Assembly (NCBI GenBank): GCA_034926225.1
Contig: JAYFRF010000013.1
Location: 62,001 to 126,000 of the forward strand
DNA: 64,000 nt
Source of the DNA: JAAZKA01 sp034926225
GTDB lineage: Bacteria > Bacillota > Clostridia > Oscillospirales > QAMX01
Reading direction: 5' to 3'
Below are positions 26,267 to 35,662 of the stretch, in pieces. Made by a program: the position numbers and the translations under genes. Numbering within the stretch: the first letter of the stretch is position 1; every line of letters starts with the position of its first letter. The notes beneath the pieces are model-generated. The model saw only the letters and a list, made by a program, of their open reading frames with translations, did not search any database and had not been told where the DNA came from.

Positions 26267-27409
26267 TTATACTGCGCCGGAGGTGCCGCCGGTGACGGTC
26301 TTGACAAACTTCGAATCGCGGATACGCTCCTGTAAGAGACCATAGAAAAGATCCTCGTCGAGCGTCGCGATATCAATGGTACGATCGGTCCAGGCGGACA
26401 GATGCATAGCGTTGGAGAGGGTAAGCCCGCGAATGCCTTCGACGCCGGGAGCGAGCAGCTTTTCCCCGCGCAGGACGGCGCCGGCGAAGTTTTTGAGGAT
26501 TTCCGCATGGCCGTTGGGCGCGGTCGCGGTTGGAATCTCGCAGTGCCATGCCTCGGGCGCGCCGGGGACGAGCTTTGCGTTGAACGCCGGTTCGGAGACG
26601 CGGTTACGGTCGAAGGTGAGCGCGGAATTTTCGATGACGAGACGCCCCATATCGCAGGAGACCTCGAAGCGGTTGGTACCGGGCGCCTCGTGCGTGGAGG
26701 TGACAAAGAGCCCCGTCGCGCCGTTGTCATATTCGACATAGGCGGTGACATCGTTTTCAACCTCGATATCGCGCTGCTTGCCGAACTGCATGAACGTACG
26801 GACGCGTACAGGCATGCCGCAGGTCCACTGCCACAGATCAAGCTGATGGGGATCCTGATTGAGAAGGACGCCGCCGCCCTCGCCCGACCATGTCGCGCGC
26901 CAGCCGCCGGAGTTGTAGTACGCCTGCGAGCGGTACCAGCTGGTGATGATCCAGTTCGTACGCTTGATCTCGCCCAGCTCACCGGACTGGATCAGCTCGC
27001 GCAGCTTCTGATAGACGGGGTTTGTGCGTTGGTTATACATGATGCCAAATACTTTGCCGGAGCGTTCGGCGGCCTCGTTCATCTCGCGCACCGCCCTGGT
27101 ATACACGCCGGCGGGCTTTTCGGTGAGAACGTGTAAGCCATGCTTGAAGGCCTCGATTGCATAGACGGGGTGCATATAATGAGGGGTTGCAATTAAAACA
27201 GCGTCGAGATTTGCGTGATCGAAAAGCTTCTCCGCGTCGCTGTATGCAGCGGCGGCGGGAAGGAGCGCTTTGGCACGTGCAAGCGCGTCTGCGTCGATGT
27301 CACAGACGGCACTGACTTCCACCTCAGGGACGAGATCGCTTGCGATATTGTGAATATGTCCCATGCCCATATTGCCGACGCCGATAATGCCCAAGCTGAG
27401 CTTTTGCAT
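26267..27409 (-). CDS. Gfo/Idh/MocA family NAD(P)-dependent oxidoreductase
   Basis: 380 residues. An N-terminal NAD-binding Rossmann fold (LGIIGVGNMGMGH at 5-17, VSAVCDIDADAL), EKPAG at the expected position after LHVLT, and a C-terminal alpha/beta domain with the catalytic-type NQDPHQLDLWQW helix. It likely oxidises or reduces a sugar, inositol or sugar-nucleotide. It is a single gene here, not clustered with transporters. Confidence 0.93.
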   Translation of the reverse strand: MQKLSLGIIGVGNMGMGHIHNIASDLVPEVEVSAVCDIDADALARAKALLPAAAAYSDAEKLFDHANLDAVLIATPHYMHPVYAIEAFKHGLHVLTEKPAGVYTRAVREMNEAAERSGKVFGIMYNQRTNPVYQKLRELIQSGELGEIKRTNWIITSWYRSQAYYNSGGWRATWSGEGGGVLLNQDPHQLDLWQWTCGMPVRVRTFMQFGKQRDIEVENDVTAYVEYDNGATGLFVTSTHEAPGTNRFEVSCDMGRLVIENSALTFDRNRVSEPAFNAKLVPGAPEAWHCEIPTATAPNGHAEILKNFAGAVLRGEKLLAPGVEGIRGLTLSNAMHLSAWTDRTIDIATLDEDLFYGLLQERIRDSKFVKTVTGGTSGAV

Positions 27410-27517
27410 ATGGAGTACCCTCCTTTTTAAAAAGACGTATAGTGGATAAGGTATTATATCACACAGACCGCCGTTTGAAAAGAGATAAAACGGGCCAGCT
27501 TATTAGAAATTCACAAA

Positions 27518-27970
27518 TTACTTAAAAAATACCCGCCGTACGGAGGAAAAATGTGTCGCCATATTAAAAACCGCCATGGCGAGCAGGATGCCTGCGGCGA
27601 TGGAAGCGGCAAGCAGCAGCGTGGCAAGCCCCCAGGCGCCAAAGGACGCGCCATCGCCCTGCATGGCATACTCCATCGTCCGGTAAAGGGAGCCGCCGGG
27701 AATGAGAGGAATAGCGGAGGAGACTAAGAAGAGTGTGGCGGGGGTTTTCAGGACGCGTGCGAGGATTTCCGCGTAGAGGGTGAACGCGATGGCGGCAACC
27801 AAATAGCGAAGAGGGTCGGAGACGGTAAAGAGCCCGGCAAGGAGATAGACGCCCCAGGACAGAAGCCCGCCGAGGGATGCGGGGAGGAGTTTATTACCGC
27901 GGATGTTGAACAGCAGCGCAAAACCGAGAGAGCCGAGGAATGCCGTTAGAAGCTGGATACATGCGGTCAT
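27518..27970 (-). CDS. ThrE-family exporter, small subunit (DUF3815-like)
   Basis: A 150-residue membrane protein with about five helices (LLTAFLGSLGFALLFNI, LLSWGVYLLAGLF, FLVSSAIPLIPGGSLYRTMEYA). This is the C-terminal half of threonine/serine exporters, here as its own gene. It starts 18 bases after the ThrE N-terminal-half gene, so the two form one two-part transporter. Confidence 0.9.
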   Translation of the reverse strand: MTACIQLLTAFLGSLGFALLFNIRGNKLLPASLGGLLSWGVYLLAGLFTVSDPLRYLVAAIAFTLYAEILARVLKTPATLFLVSSAIPLIPGGSLYRTMEYAMQGDGASFGAWGLATLLLAASIAAGILLAMAVFNMATHFSSVRRVFFK

Positions 27971-27988
27971 CGGGATAAACCCTCCTTC

Positions 27989-28768
27989 CTATGCGAACAG
28001 CCGCGCCGCGAGGACGAAGCCGAATGCGACGGTAGCGGCGAGTAACAGGGCTTCTGTCAAGCGCAGGAGTCCTGAGATGAGATCGCCGGAGAACATGTCA
28101 CGGATGGCGTTGGTCAGCGCGATGCCAGGGATGAGAAGCATAATATTACCGATAGCGATGAGGTCCGAGCGGTATGCAAGTCCGAGCGCGACGGAGGAGG
28201 ACGCCAAAAGACCGCCGACGAAGGAGCATAGCGCGGATGAAAGAAAAGGATTCGTCCGCACACGCCGCAGACCGCCCTGCAGTATACGCAGCACGACGCC
28301 GATGAAGGCCGCGACGACGGCATCCTGCCATATACCGCCGAAAAAGAGGGAGAAAGCGGCGGAGATGAGCGCGTAGATGCCAAGCTGCGCGGCAAGGGGA
28401 TAGACAGGAGCCTGATCGATGCGGGCGATTTCCGCGATGATCTCCGTACGGGACATCGGACACGCGCAGATAGCACGGGAGAGGGCGTTTAAGAGGTGCA
28501 GACGGTGGAAATCGGATGCGCCGCCCGGCACGCGGCGAGTTTGCGTCACGATGCCGAAACGGGGGGACGTGACGGTGACGACGATGCTGGAGGTAATGGT
28601 AAAGACGTCCACACGTACCGCGCCGAATGCGGTGCAGATCCGGCGCAGGCTGTCCTCGACACGTCCAATTTCCGCGCCGAACATGAGCATGCGTTCCCCG
28701 ATGTCGAGCGCGAGGGCGAGGTTACTTTCAGCGTCCTCGTGTGTATCAAGGGAATAGAACTTGTCCAC
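27989..28768 (-). CDS. ThrE-family exporter, large subunit (DUF1212)
   Basis: About 259 residues from GTG 28768 (VDKFYSLD, RBS AAAGGAGGG). A cytoplasmic N-terminal DUF1212 part (LALDIGERMLMFGAEIGRVEDSLRRICTA) is followed by about five membrane helices. Together with the small subunit it forms a threonine/serine-type exporter. A large hairpin separates it from proS upstream. Confidence 0.9.
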   Translation of the reverse strand: MDKFYSLDTHEDAESNLALALDIGERMLMFGAEIGRVEDSLRRICTAFGAVRVDVFTITSSIVVTVTSPRFGIVTQTRRVPGGASDFHRLHLLNALSRAICACPMSRTEIIAEIARIDQAPVYPLAAQLGIYALISAAFSLFFGGIWQDAVVAAFIGVVLRILQGGLRRVRTNPFLSSALCSFVGGLLASSSVALGLAYRSDLIAIGNIMLLIPGIALTNAIRDMFSGDLISGLLRLTEALLLAATVAFGFVLAARLFA

Positions 28769-28821
28769 AAAAAACCCTCCTTTGCCAGATGTGAAAATCA
28801 CCGGGTCACGGTATGTGTCAA

Positions 28822-28868
28822 AAGCGCCGCGGGTTTTCATAAAATGGGGCGAAAACCCGGCGGCGCTT
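28822..28868 (-). terminator. Hairpin between proS and the exporter genes
   Basis: A 17-18 bp stem with one bulge (AAGCGCCGCGGGTTTTC / GAAAACCCGGCGGCGCTT) and a 12-base loop. Only a short T-run follows, so termination may be partial. Confidence 0.6.
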
Positions 28869-28892
28869 GGCGTATATCGGATGAAATTTTAA

Positions 28893-30578
28893 TTATGCCT
28901 TGGCGAATGCGATAACGTCCTCAAAGGACATCTCGCGTACGTCCCCGCCGCGGCGTTCCTTGACCTCAACGAGACCGTCCTTGGCCTTCCGGCCTACGGT
29001 GACACGCAGCGGCAGACCGATTAAGTCCGCGTCCATGAACTTCACGCCCGCACGTTCGTTGCGGTCGTCGTAGAGGACTTCGAGGCCGGCGGCGACCATG
29101 TCGCCGTAGAGCTTGTTCGCCGCTTCCTCCTCGGCACTGCCGGGACGGCCAAGCGCGACAAGATGCACATCGTACGGCGCGCAGGATTTGGGCCAGATAA
29201 TGCCCATTTCGTCGCAGTTCTGCTCGATGACCGCCGCGATGACGCGCGACACGCCGATGCCGTAGCAGCCCATGTAGGGGATCGCGGGGCGGCCTTCCTC
29301 GTCGGTATATTCGCAGTCGAGAACCTCTGTGTAGCGTTTACCGAGCTTGAAAATGTGTCCGATCTCAATACCGCGCTCGATTTTCATCGGCTTGCCGCAG
29401 ACCGGGCAGGCGTCGCCTTCGACCGCGCAACGCAGGTCGGCATAATCGACAACGGTAAAGTCACGCGAAAGGTTGCAGTTTTCGATATGCACGTCTGTCT
29501 CGTTGCCGCCGACGACGAGGTTGCGCATGCCTTCGATCTCGGCGTCCGCATAGACCGGTACAGCAAGGCCGACGGGACCCGCAAAGCCGACGACGGCATG
29601 GGTGACCGCCTCGACGGTGGCGGGGTCGGCCATTTCCAGCTCGCGGCAGCCGAGGTGGTTTTTAAACTTTACCTCATTTAGGTCGCGGTCGCCGCGCAGC
29701 ATGACGGCGACGGGCTTGCCGTCGGCAAGGTAAATAAGGGTTTTGGCGACGCGTTCGGGCGTGCAGTGCAGAAATTCCGTGATCTGGGCGATGGTATGCG
29801 CGCCGGGCGTCGGGATACGGCGAAGGGGCAGCATTTCCTCGGGCGCGGGCGCGAGGGAGGCTTTGAAGGCCGCTTTTTCCATATTCGCGGCGTAATGGCA
29901 AGCGTCGCAGTAGACGACGTCATCCTCGCCGATGGCGGAGGGCACCATGAACTCCTGCGAACCGGAGCCGCCCATCGCGCCGTTGTCGGCGTCGACGCAG
30001 AGGAATTTTAACCCTAAGCGCTCGAAGATGCGGTAATAGGCGTCCTTCATCTTCCGATAGCTTTCGTCAAGGCTCTCGAGCGTGGCGTCATAGCTGTAGG
30101 CGTCCTTCATCAGGAACTCCTTGCAGCGGATCAGGCCGTAGCGCGGACGCTTCTCGTCGCGGTACTTGTTTTGAATCTGGTAGAGGGTGATGGGCAGCTG
30201 CTTGTAGGACTTGAGCCACCAGCGAACGAGGTCGGTAAAGACCTCCTCGTGGGTAGGTCCGAGAAGGAAATCGCGGTCGGAGCGATCCTTTAAGCGGAAC
30301 ATGTCCGCGCCGTAGATGTCCCAGCGGCCGGACTTCTTGTAAAGGTCGGACTCGATGAGAGCGGGCATATGCACCTCTAAGGCGCCCGCGCGATCCATTT
30401 CCTCGCGGACTATCTGTTCGATCTTGCGCAGAACGCGGTATCCTAAGGGCAGGAAGCTGTAGATGCCGGAGGAAACCTGACGCACAAGGGCGGCGCGAAG
30501 CATGAGGATATGGCTCTGCGCTTCAGCGTCGGAGGGCAGCTCACGAATGGTCGGCAGCAGCATGTTGGACATTTTCAT
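28893..30578 (-). CDS. proS: Prolyl-tRNA synthetase
   Basis: 561 residues. Class II signatures: motif 1 near GYRVLRKIEQIVREEMDRAG, motif 2 YRDEKRPRYGLIRCKEFLMKD and motif 3 CYGIGVSRVIAAVIEQ. The bacterial-type YbaK-like editing insertion (VAKTLIYLADGKPVAVMLRG, KFKNHLGC) sits in the middle. The anticodon-binding domain is at the C-terminus (DVHLVALGRPG, LYDDRNERAGVKFMDADLIG). Length is slightly shorter than the usual 570. No T-box leader is visible upstream. Confidence 0.96.
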   Translation of the reverse strand: MKMSNMLLPTIRELPSDAEAQSHILMLRAALVRQVSSGIYSFLPLGYRVLRKIEQIVREEMDRAGALEVHMPALIESDLYKKSGRWDIYGADMFRLKDRSDRDFLLGPTHEEVFTDLVRWWLKSYKQLPITLYQIQNKYRDEKRPRYGLIRCKEFLMKDAYSYDATLESLDESYRKMKDAYYRIFERLGLKFLCVDADNGAMGGSGSQEFMVPSAIGEDDVVYCDACHYAANMEKAAFKASLAPAPEEMLPLRRIPTPGAHTIAQITEFLHCTPERVAKTLIYLADGKPVAVMLRGDRDLNEVKFKNHLGCRELEMADPATVEAVTHAVVGFAGPVGLAVPVYADAEIEGMRNLVVGGNETDVHIENCNLSRDFTVVDYADLRCAVEGDACPVCGKPMKIERGIEIGHIFKLGKRYTEVLDCEYTDEEGRPAIPYMGCYGIGVSRVIAAVIEQNCDEMGIIWPKSCAPYDVHLVALGRPGSAEEEAANKLYGDMVAAGLEVLYDDRNERAGVKFMDADLIGLPLRVTVGRKAKDGLVEVKERRGGDVREMSFEDVIAFAKA

Positions 30579-30684
30579 AGTGATTTTCCTTCCCGGATCG
30601 AATTTATCATAGTAAAAAAGGGCTGTGACGCGCGTGCAAAAATAGTTATTTCTTTACAACTATCCATAGTTTTGAAAATTTACC

Positions 30685-30713
30685 TTGACGCGCTCCAATA
30701 ATTGATGTATGAT
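30685..30713 (+). promoter_or_regulatory. Sigma-A-like promoter of the adaptor/ABC export operon
   Basis: TTGACG (30685-30690), a 17-bp spacer, TATGAT (30708-30713); a 5' leader of about 130 bases precedes the adaptor gene. Confidence 0.65.
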
Positions 30714-30852
30714 ATTATACAGCATGTTCTGTTCGCGCACAAGAGACAATCTACACAAATTATCCCCCAGACACCGCGCACTTTGGCAAAAATGATGTGA
30801 CGGTGTCAAAAAATGTGCACGGGGGAGAGCAAAGCGGAGGTATTTTGGGAAA

Positions 30853-32067
30853 ATGAAAACGCGAATCGTACGCGCGACCGCCCTGTCCGTTGCGGTCATC
30901 CTATTCGTCACGCTTTTTTCCGGCTGCTACTTCCTGCCCAAGGAGGAAGAAATCCTCGAGCCGCCGCTGAAAGTGCCGGAGGCTGTCTCTTATAAGACAT
31001 ATACCGTCCAGAAGGGGACCATTGAACGCTACATAAGCGGTACGGGCAAGTTTGAATCCACCGATACCGAAATTCTCTATTATCAGACGACGAGCGGCCG
31101 CCTGAAGGAAATCTATGTAAAATCCGGTGACGAGGTCAAATCCGGCGATTTGATCGTCGAGCTGGACACCGGTGACCTCGAATATACGATCTATAAGCAG
31201 GAGAAGGCTGTGCGGCAGGCGGAGCTTTCGCTTTCGCTTGCGACAAAAAACGCTTCTCCCGACCCGATTGCCGTCGAACGAGCGCAGATTAACTATGATC
31301 TTGCCGCGCGAGAGCTTCAAAAAAACCGTAAAAAGTATAATAATGCGGTGGATGCGGCTGAAAAAGAAACGCTCGCGGACGCCGTTTATGCAGGGGAACG
31401 CAACCTGCGCCTGTTGGAGATGGCGCTGGACCAGGCGAAAAACCCCAGCTCGTCCGCGCAGGCCGATCTTGAGCGCGCCCAGATCGCCTACGATCTCGCC
31501 GCGGCGCAGCTTGCGATCTATAAAAAGCAGCTCGAGGAAAGCCGCCTTTACGCAACCATGGATGGCATGGTCATTTACGTCGCCGATGTTGAGCCAGGCG
31601 ACGGCATCTCCACGTATTATGACCTTGTCAAAATCGCGGATTCCAAAAACCTGCGCGTTACGATGAAGGTTGACGATTACGACGAACTGACCGTCGGCAC
31701 CGAGATGGAAATCACCTATAAGGTCAGGGGCGGCGGCATGGTGATCGGCCGCATCGTCCAGCTTCCGACGGATGTGCCGGTCACGGCGCCGGAGTCGGAG
31801 CGTACCGCCGTCAAGATTGAGGTCGAGAACATCCCCGAAGATGTCAAGATCGGCGATACGGTAAGCGTCAATCTTTTACTGGAACGCAAGGAAGGCATTA
31901 TTACCTTGCCCATCCGCTATGTGAGCACCTATTCATCACGCCGGTATGTGCGCGTCTTAAACGACGAAGGCGTACCGGAGGAGCGCGACGTAAAGCTCGG
32001 TATCCAAAGCAATACCGACGTGGAAATCGTATCCGGCCTTGAGGAAGGCGATGTGATCGTCATCTGA
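30853..32067 (+). CDS. Periplasmic-adaptor-like lipoprotein (MacA/HlyD family)
   Basis: 404 residues with a lipoprotein signal (LFVTLFSGC lipobox). It has a biotinyl-lipoyl hairpin (IKEIYVKSGDEVKSGDLIVELDTG-like at about 100-120), a long coiled coil (EKAVRQAELSLSLAT... to ARAAQLAIYKKQLEESR) and a beta-barrel. It likely bridges the FtsX-type permease to the wall or an extracellular partner in a MacAB-like exporter. In a Gram-positive host it would sit outside the membrane. ATG 30853 is weakly spaced from GGAGG. Confidence 0.9.
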   Translation: MKTRIVRATALSVAVILFVTLFSGCYFLPKEEEILEPPLKVPEAVSYKTYTVQKGTIERYISGTGKFESTDTEILYYQTTSGRLKEIYVKSGDEVKSGDLIVELDTGDLEYTIYKQEKAVRQAELSLSLATKNASPDPIAVERAQINYDLAARELQKNRKKYNNAVDAAEKETLADAVYAGERNLRLLEMALDQAKNPSSSAQADLERAQIAYDLAAAQLAIYKKQLEESRLYATMDGMVIYVADVEPGDGISTYYDLVKIADSKNLRVTMKVDDYDELTVGTEMEITYKVRGGGMVIGRIVQLPTDVPVTAPESERTAVKIEVENIPEDVKIGDTVSVNLLLERKEGIITLPIRYVSTYSSRRYVRVLNDEGVPEERDVKLGIQSNTDVEIVSGLEEGDVIVI

Positions 32068-32143
32068 CAAAACGCGCGGGAGGGAGAAATATATACCCCT
32101 CGCGCTTATCGCCTTTTTCTAAAGAAAGGAGCGAAGCTTTTAC

Positions 32144-34969
32144 GTGTGGCAGCTTGTTTTTCGTAAAATAATCAACAATAAGTGGATGATGCTCTGTCTT
32201 CTGGGCGGCTTTGTCATCGTCATTGCCATGGTGTCGAGCGTGCCGATCTACACCGACGGTATCCTTCAATTTATGCTGACGAGGGACATGAAGGACTACC
32301 AGACAACCACGAGTAAGTATCCCGGACGCTATGAACTCAATATGTCCGTGAGCTATGTGGAAGGCAGCCGCGTTGATGTGTACCGGTTCTTCCAGCAAAA
32401 GCTCGACGAGGAGCTTTTGCCGCTGACTGCCGATATCCCGCTTGTGGCCGAAAACCGGACGCTGACGGCGATGAACATGCAGTCCGTCGCGGCGGACGAG
32501 GCACAGCGTTCCTCAGACCGTATTTTCACGAATGTGATGTCGATGGCGAATCTTCCCGAGCATGTCAAGGTACTGACGGGACGCATGTATGAGCCCGGGA
32601 TCAACGCAAACGGCTGCTACGAGGTCGTCATTTCGCAGACGGCGCTTGCGAACCTGGGGCTTCAGTTGAACGTGCCGTATTATATCTCGATGCTGACAGA
32701 GAAGGAGCCATCGATCAAGTATGAGATCGTTGGCGTCGTCGAGCAGAGCGATTATGCGGATCCGTACTGGTATACGGGGCTTGGCGCGTATGGTAAGCAT
32801 GTTCTGATGGACGAGCAGACCTTTATCGATGTCTACATGGGCGACGGCTTGGGCCGCGCGCTGACAAATGTGACGTGGTTTCTCGCGTTTGACTACTATC
32901 AGATTACCGTCGAGGGTTTACCGGGTTTTCTGCAGGGAATCGACGCGCAGAAGGACTTTTACGAGCAGTATAAGAACTATGTAAAGCTTAATATGCCGAT
33001 TTACGACACGCTCAAGGAGTATTCCATACGCTCGTCACAGCTGCAGAATACGCTGCTCGTGATTCTTGTACCGCTGCTGGTGATGCTCGCGTTATACATC
33101 TTCATGGTGTCGCAGCTTATCATAAAAAACGACGAGAATGAAATCTCACTTTTGCGTTCGCGAGGTGCGTCGTCGTATCAGATTTTCCTTATCTACCTGT
33201 TTGAAGGGTTTGTTGTCGGCGCGCTGGCATTGGTCATCGGTCCGCTGCTCGGCTATGGGCTCTGCCGTGTGGTGGGAGCGTCGAACGGCTTCCTGGAATT
33301 CGTCCAGAGAACGGCGCTGCCGCTGAAATTAAGCAAGGCCGCCTATTTTTACTCTGCGGTTGCCGTAGTTTTGTTCCTCGTAACGATGCTGATACCGGCG
33401 TATTCGGCGTCCCGGACGACGATCGTGGAGCGGAAGCGTAAAAAATCGCGCTTTGGCGATCAGCCGTTGTGGAAGAGGTTCTTCCTCGATTTCGTCACGC
33501 TCACGGTATCCGTTTACGGTTTTACTCAGTACGAGCGTGTGAATACCCTGATCGTCCAGTCCGGTACCAGCACAACCGAGTTGAACATCGACCCGCTGCT
33601 GTTTTTAATTTCGTCGCTCTTTATCCTCGGCTGCGGACTGTTTTTCCTGCGGATTTACCCGTATCTCGTGCGGCTCGTCTTCTTTATCGGGAAACGCCGC
33701 TGGTCCCCGACGATGTACGCGTCGTTGGTACAGGTGGGCCGGTCTTCCGGGCAGGAACAGTTTTTGATGCTATTCATCATCCTCTCAGTCGCAGTTGGTA
33801 TCTTCAACGCAAACTCCGCGCGTACCTTAAACCGCAATATCGAGGATAAAATCTATTACAACGCCGGCGCGGATGTGATCGTAGAACCGTACTGGCCGAA
33901 CAACGCCGACGATATCGAGGAGGAACTCGCCGTCAACCCGAATGCTTCGAAGGTGGTTACCTACATCGAGCCGCCGTTTGAGCCGTATGAGAACATCGAC
34001 GGTATTGATCACGCGGCGAAGGTATTTACGACGGATACCGGCGTCGCCCGCGCTACGGTAGCGACGGCAGGGTCTATCAAACAGGTCAAAATCATGGGTA
34101 TCGAACCCTCTGAATTCGGACAGGTGGCATGGTTCCGAAACGATCTGCTGCCGTATCACTGGTATAACTACCTGAACTTGATGGTAGACGCACCGAAGGC
34201 GGCGCTCGTCTCGACATCGCTGCGCGATCAACTGGGGCTCGCGGTCGGCGACCCGATCTATATAACATGGGGCTCACAGCAGGCCGTCGAATGCACAGTC
34301 TATGCGTTCGTCGATTATTGGCCGACGTATGATCCAGACCGGTTTAACGGCTGCGTCGTTGTAAACCTGAATTTTATCCAGACGACGCTTGCCAAGGAAC
34401 CCTACCAGGTCTGGATGAAAAAATCCGATACCGGCACGGATGTGCAGATCAGTCAGTCGCTGGCAGATGCGAAGATCGGCGTAGAAGATATCACCTATAC
34501 GAACCAGTCGCTCATCGAGGTGAAGAACGATCCGCTTTTACAGGGGTTAAACGGTATGCTGACGCTGTCGTTTATCATCACAATGCTTGTGACGGCGATT
34601 GGCTTCCTGATCTACTGGACGCTGTCGATTCGGAGCCGTGCGCTGCAATTCGGTATCTTCCGCGCGATGGGTATGTCTCTGGGGCGGGTGCTCGGCATCA
34701 TCATCTCGGAGCAGGTGATGATTTCGGTGGTATCGATCGCTGTGGGCATCATCCTCGGCGGCGTGACGTCGGAGATGTTCGTACCGATGATGCAGCTGGT
34801 ATATTCGGCGTCGCAGCAGGTACCGCCGTTTGAGGTCGTCATGCAGCGATCGGATTACTATAAGATTTACGGCGTGATCGGTTTTATCTTGACTGCGGGG
34901 TTCTTCGCCTTGAGCCGGATCATCGCTTCGATCAAGATCGATCAGGCGCTGAAATTGGGCGAGGATTAA
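32144..34969 (+). CDS. MacB/FtsX-type ABC permease (941 residues)
   Basis: One N-terminal membrane helix (MLCLLGGFVIVIAMVSSVPIY), a long extracellular domain, a first FtsX block of three helices near 300-425, a middle pair of helices near 480-510, a second extracellular domain, and a second FtsX block near 805-880 and 910-935 (FGIFRAMGMSLGRVLGIIISEQVM). Such permeases move lipids, peptides or antibiotics, or transmit signals, with an adaptor and an ATPase. GTG 32144 follows AAAGAAAGGAG. It belongs to the adaptor-permease-two-ATPase operon. Confidence 0.93.
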   Translation: MWQLVFRKIINNKWMMLCLLGGFVIVIAMVSSVPIYTDGILQFMLTRDMKDYQTTTSKYPGRYELNMSVSYVEGSRVDVYRFFQQKLDEELLPLTADIPLVAENRTLTAMNMQSVAADEAQRSSDRIFTNVMSMANLPEHVKVLTGRMYEPGINANGCYEVVISQTALANLGLQLNVPYYISMLTEKEPSIKYEIVGVVEQSDYADPYWYTGLGAYGKHVLMDEQTFIDVYMGDGLGRALTNVTWFLAFDYYQITVEGLPGFLQGIDAQKDFYEQYKNYVKLNMPIYDTLKEYSIRSSQLQNTLLVILVPLLVMLALYIFMVSQLIIKNDENEISLLRSRGASSYQIFLIYLFEGFVVGALALVIGPLLGYGLCRVVGASNGFLEFVQRTALPLKLSKAAYFYSAVAVVLFLVTMLIPAYSASRTTIVERKRKKSRFGDQPLWKRFFLDFVTLTVSVYGFTQYERVNTLIVQSGTSTTELNIDPLLFLISSLFILGCGLFFLRIYPYLVRLVFFIGKRRWSPTMYASLVQVGRSSGQEQFLMLFIILSVAVGIFNANSARTLNRNIEDKIYYNAGADVIVEPYWPNNADDIEEELAVNPNASKVVTYIEPPFEPYENIDGIDHAAKVFTTDTGVARATVATAGSIKQVKIMGIEPSEFGQVAWFRNDLLPYHWYNYLNLMVDAPKAALVSTSLRDQLGLAVGDPIYITWGSQQAVECTVYAFVDYWPTYDPDRFNGCVVVNLNFIQTTLAKEPYQVWMKKSDTGTDVQISQSLADAKIGVEDITYTNQSLIEVKNDPLLQGLNGMLTLSFIITMLVTAIGFLIYWTLSIRSRALQFGIFRAMGMSLGRVLGIIISEQVMISVVSIAVGIILGGVTSEMFVPMMQLVYSASQQVPPFEVVMQRSDYYKIYGVIGFILTAGFFALSRIIASIKIDQALKLGED

Positions 34970-34984
34970 GGGGGAGACGAGAGT

Positions 34985-35662
34985 ATGGCGATTATCACCA
35001 CGGAAAACGTCTGCCGCGTCTTCGGCACCGGCAAGGAGAGCGTTCACGCATTAAAAAGCGTCTCCATTTCGGTGGAGAAAGGGACGCTGACGATGCTGAG
35101 AGGGCGTTCCGGCTCGGGTAAGACGACTCTGATGAACTCGCTTGGCGCGCTCGATTACCCGACTAAGGGGACTATCCTCTTTGACGGACAGGATATTACC
35201 AAGCTGTCGTCTGCGAAGCGGGATGAGCTACGCTGCCGGGAGATCGGGTTTGTGTTCCAGTCGATCGCGCTGATCGCGTCGATGTCGGCATATGAAAACG
35301 TCGATTTCGGCATGCGCATCTCAGGCGTACCGTATGCGGAGCGAAAAAAACGCGTGGAAGAATGCTTGAAGCTCGTGGGGCTCGGCAAGCGTATGACGCA
35401 CCGGCCGCATGAGCTGTCCGGCGGCGAACAGCAGCGTGTGGCGATAGCCCGTGCGATTGCACATACACCGAAGGTGTTGTTTGCCGACGAGCCGACGGCG
35501 GAGCTGGACACACAGATGGGGCTGCGCGTGATCGGTATGTTCAAGGATCTTATCCGTGAGAGAGGGTTAACCGTTGTGATGACAACGCACGACCAGAACA
35601 TGATGGAGCTTGCGGATCATGTCTATACGCTGGAGGACGGTGAGATCATTGGAGCAGACTAA
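34985..35662 (+). CDS. ABC transporter ATPase (LolD/MacB type), first copy
   Basis: 225 residues with Walker A GRSGSGKTT (40-48), Q-loop FVFQSIAL, signature LSGGEQQRVAIARA, Walker B VLFADEPTAELD and the H-loop TTHD. A complete nucleotide-binding domain for the FtsX-type permease 15 bases upstream. Confidence 0.95.
   Translation: MAIITTENVCRVFGTGKESVHALKSVSISVEKGTLTMLRGRSGSGKTTLMNSLGALDYPTKGTILFDGQDITKLSSAKRDELRCREIGFVFQSIALIASMSAYENVDFGMRISGVPYAERKKRVEECLKLVGLGKRMTHRPHELSGGEQQRVAIARAIAHTPKVLFADEPTAELDTQMGLRVIGMFKDLIRERGLTVVMTTHDQNMMELADHVYTLEDGEIIGAD

Noticed and set aside
30579..30852. Possible T-box leader between proS and the adaptor gene
   Set aside because: No T-box consensus or specifier loop was recognised in either direction.
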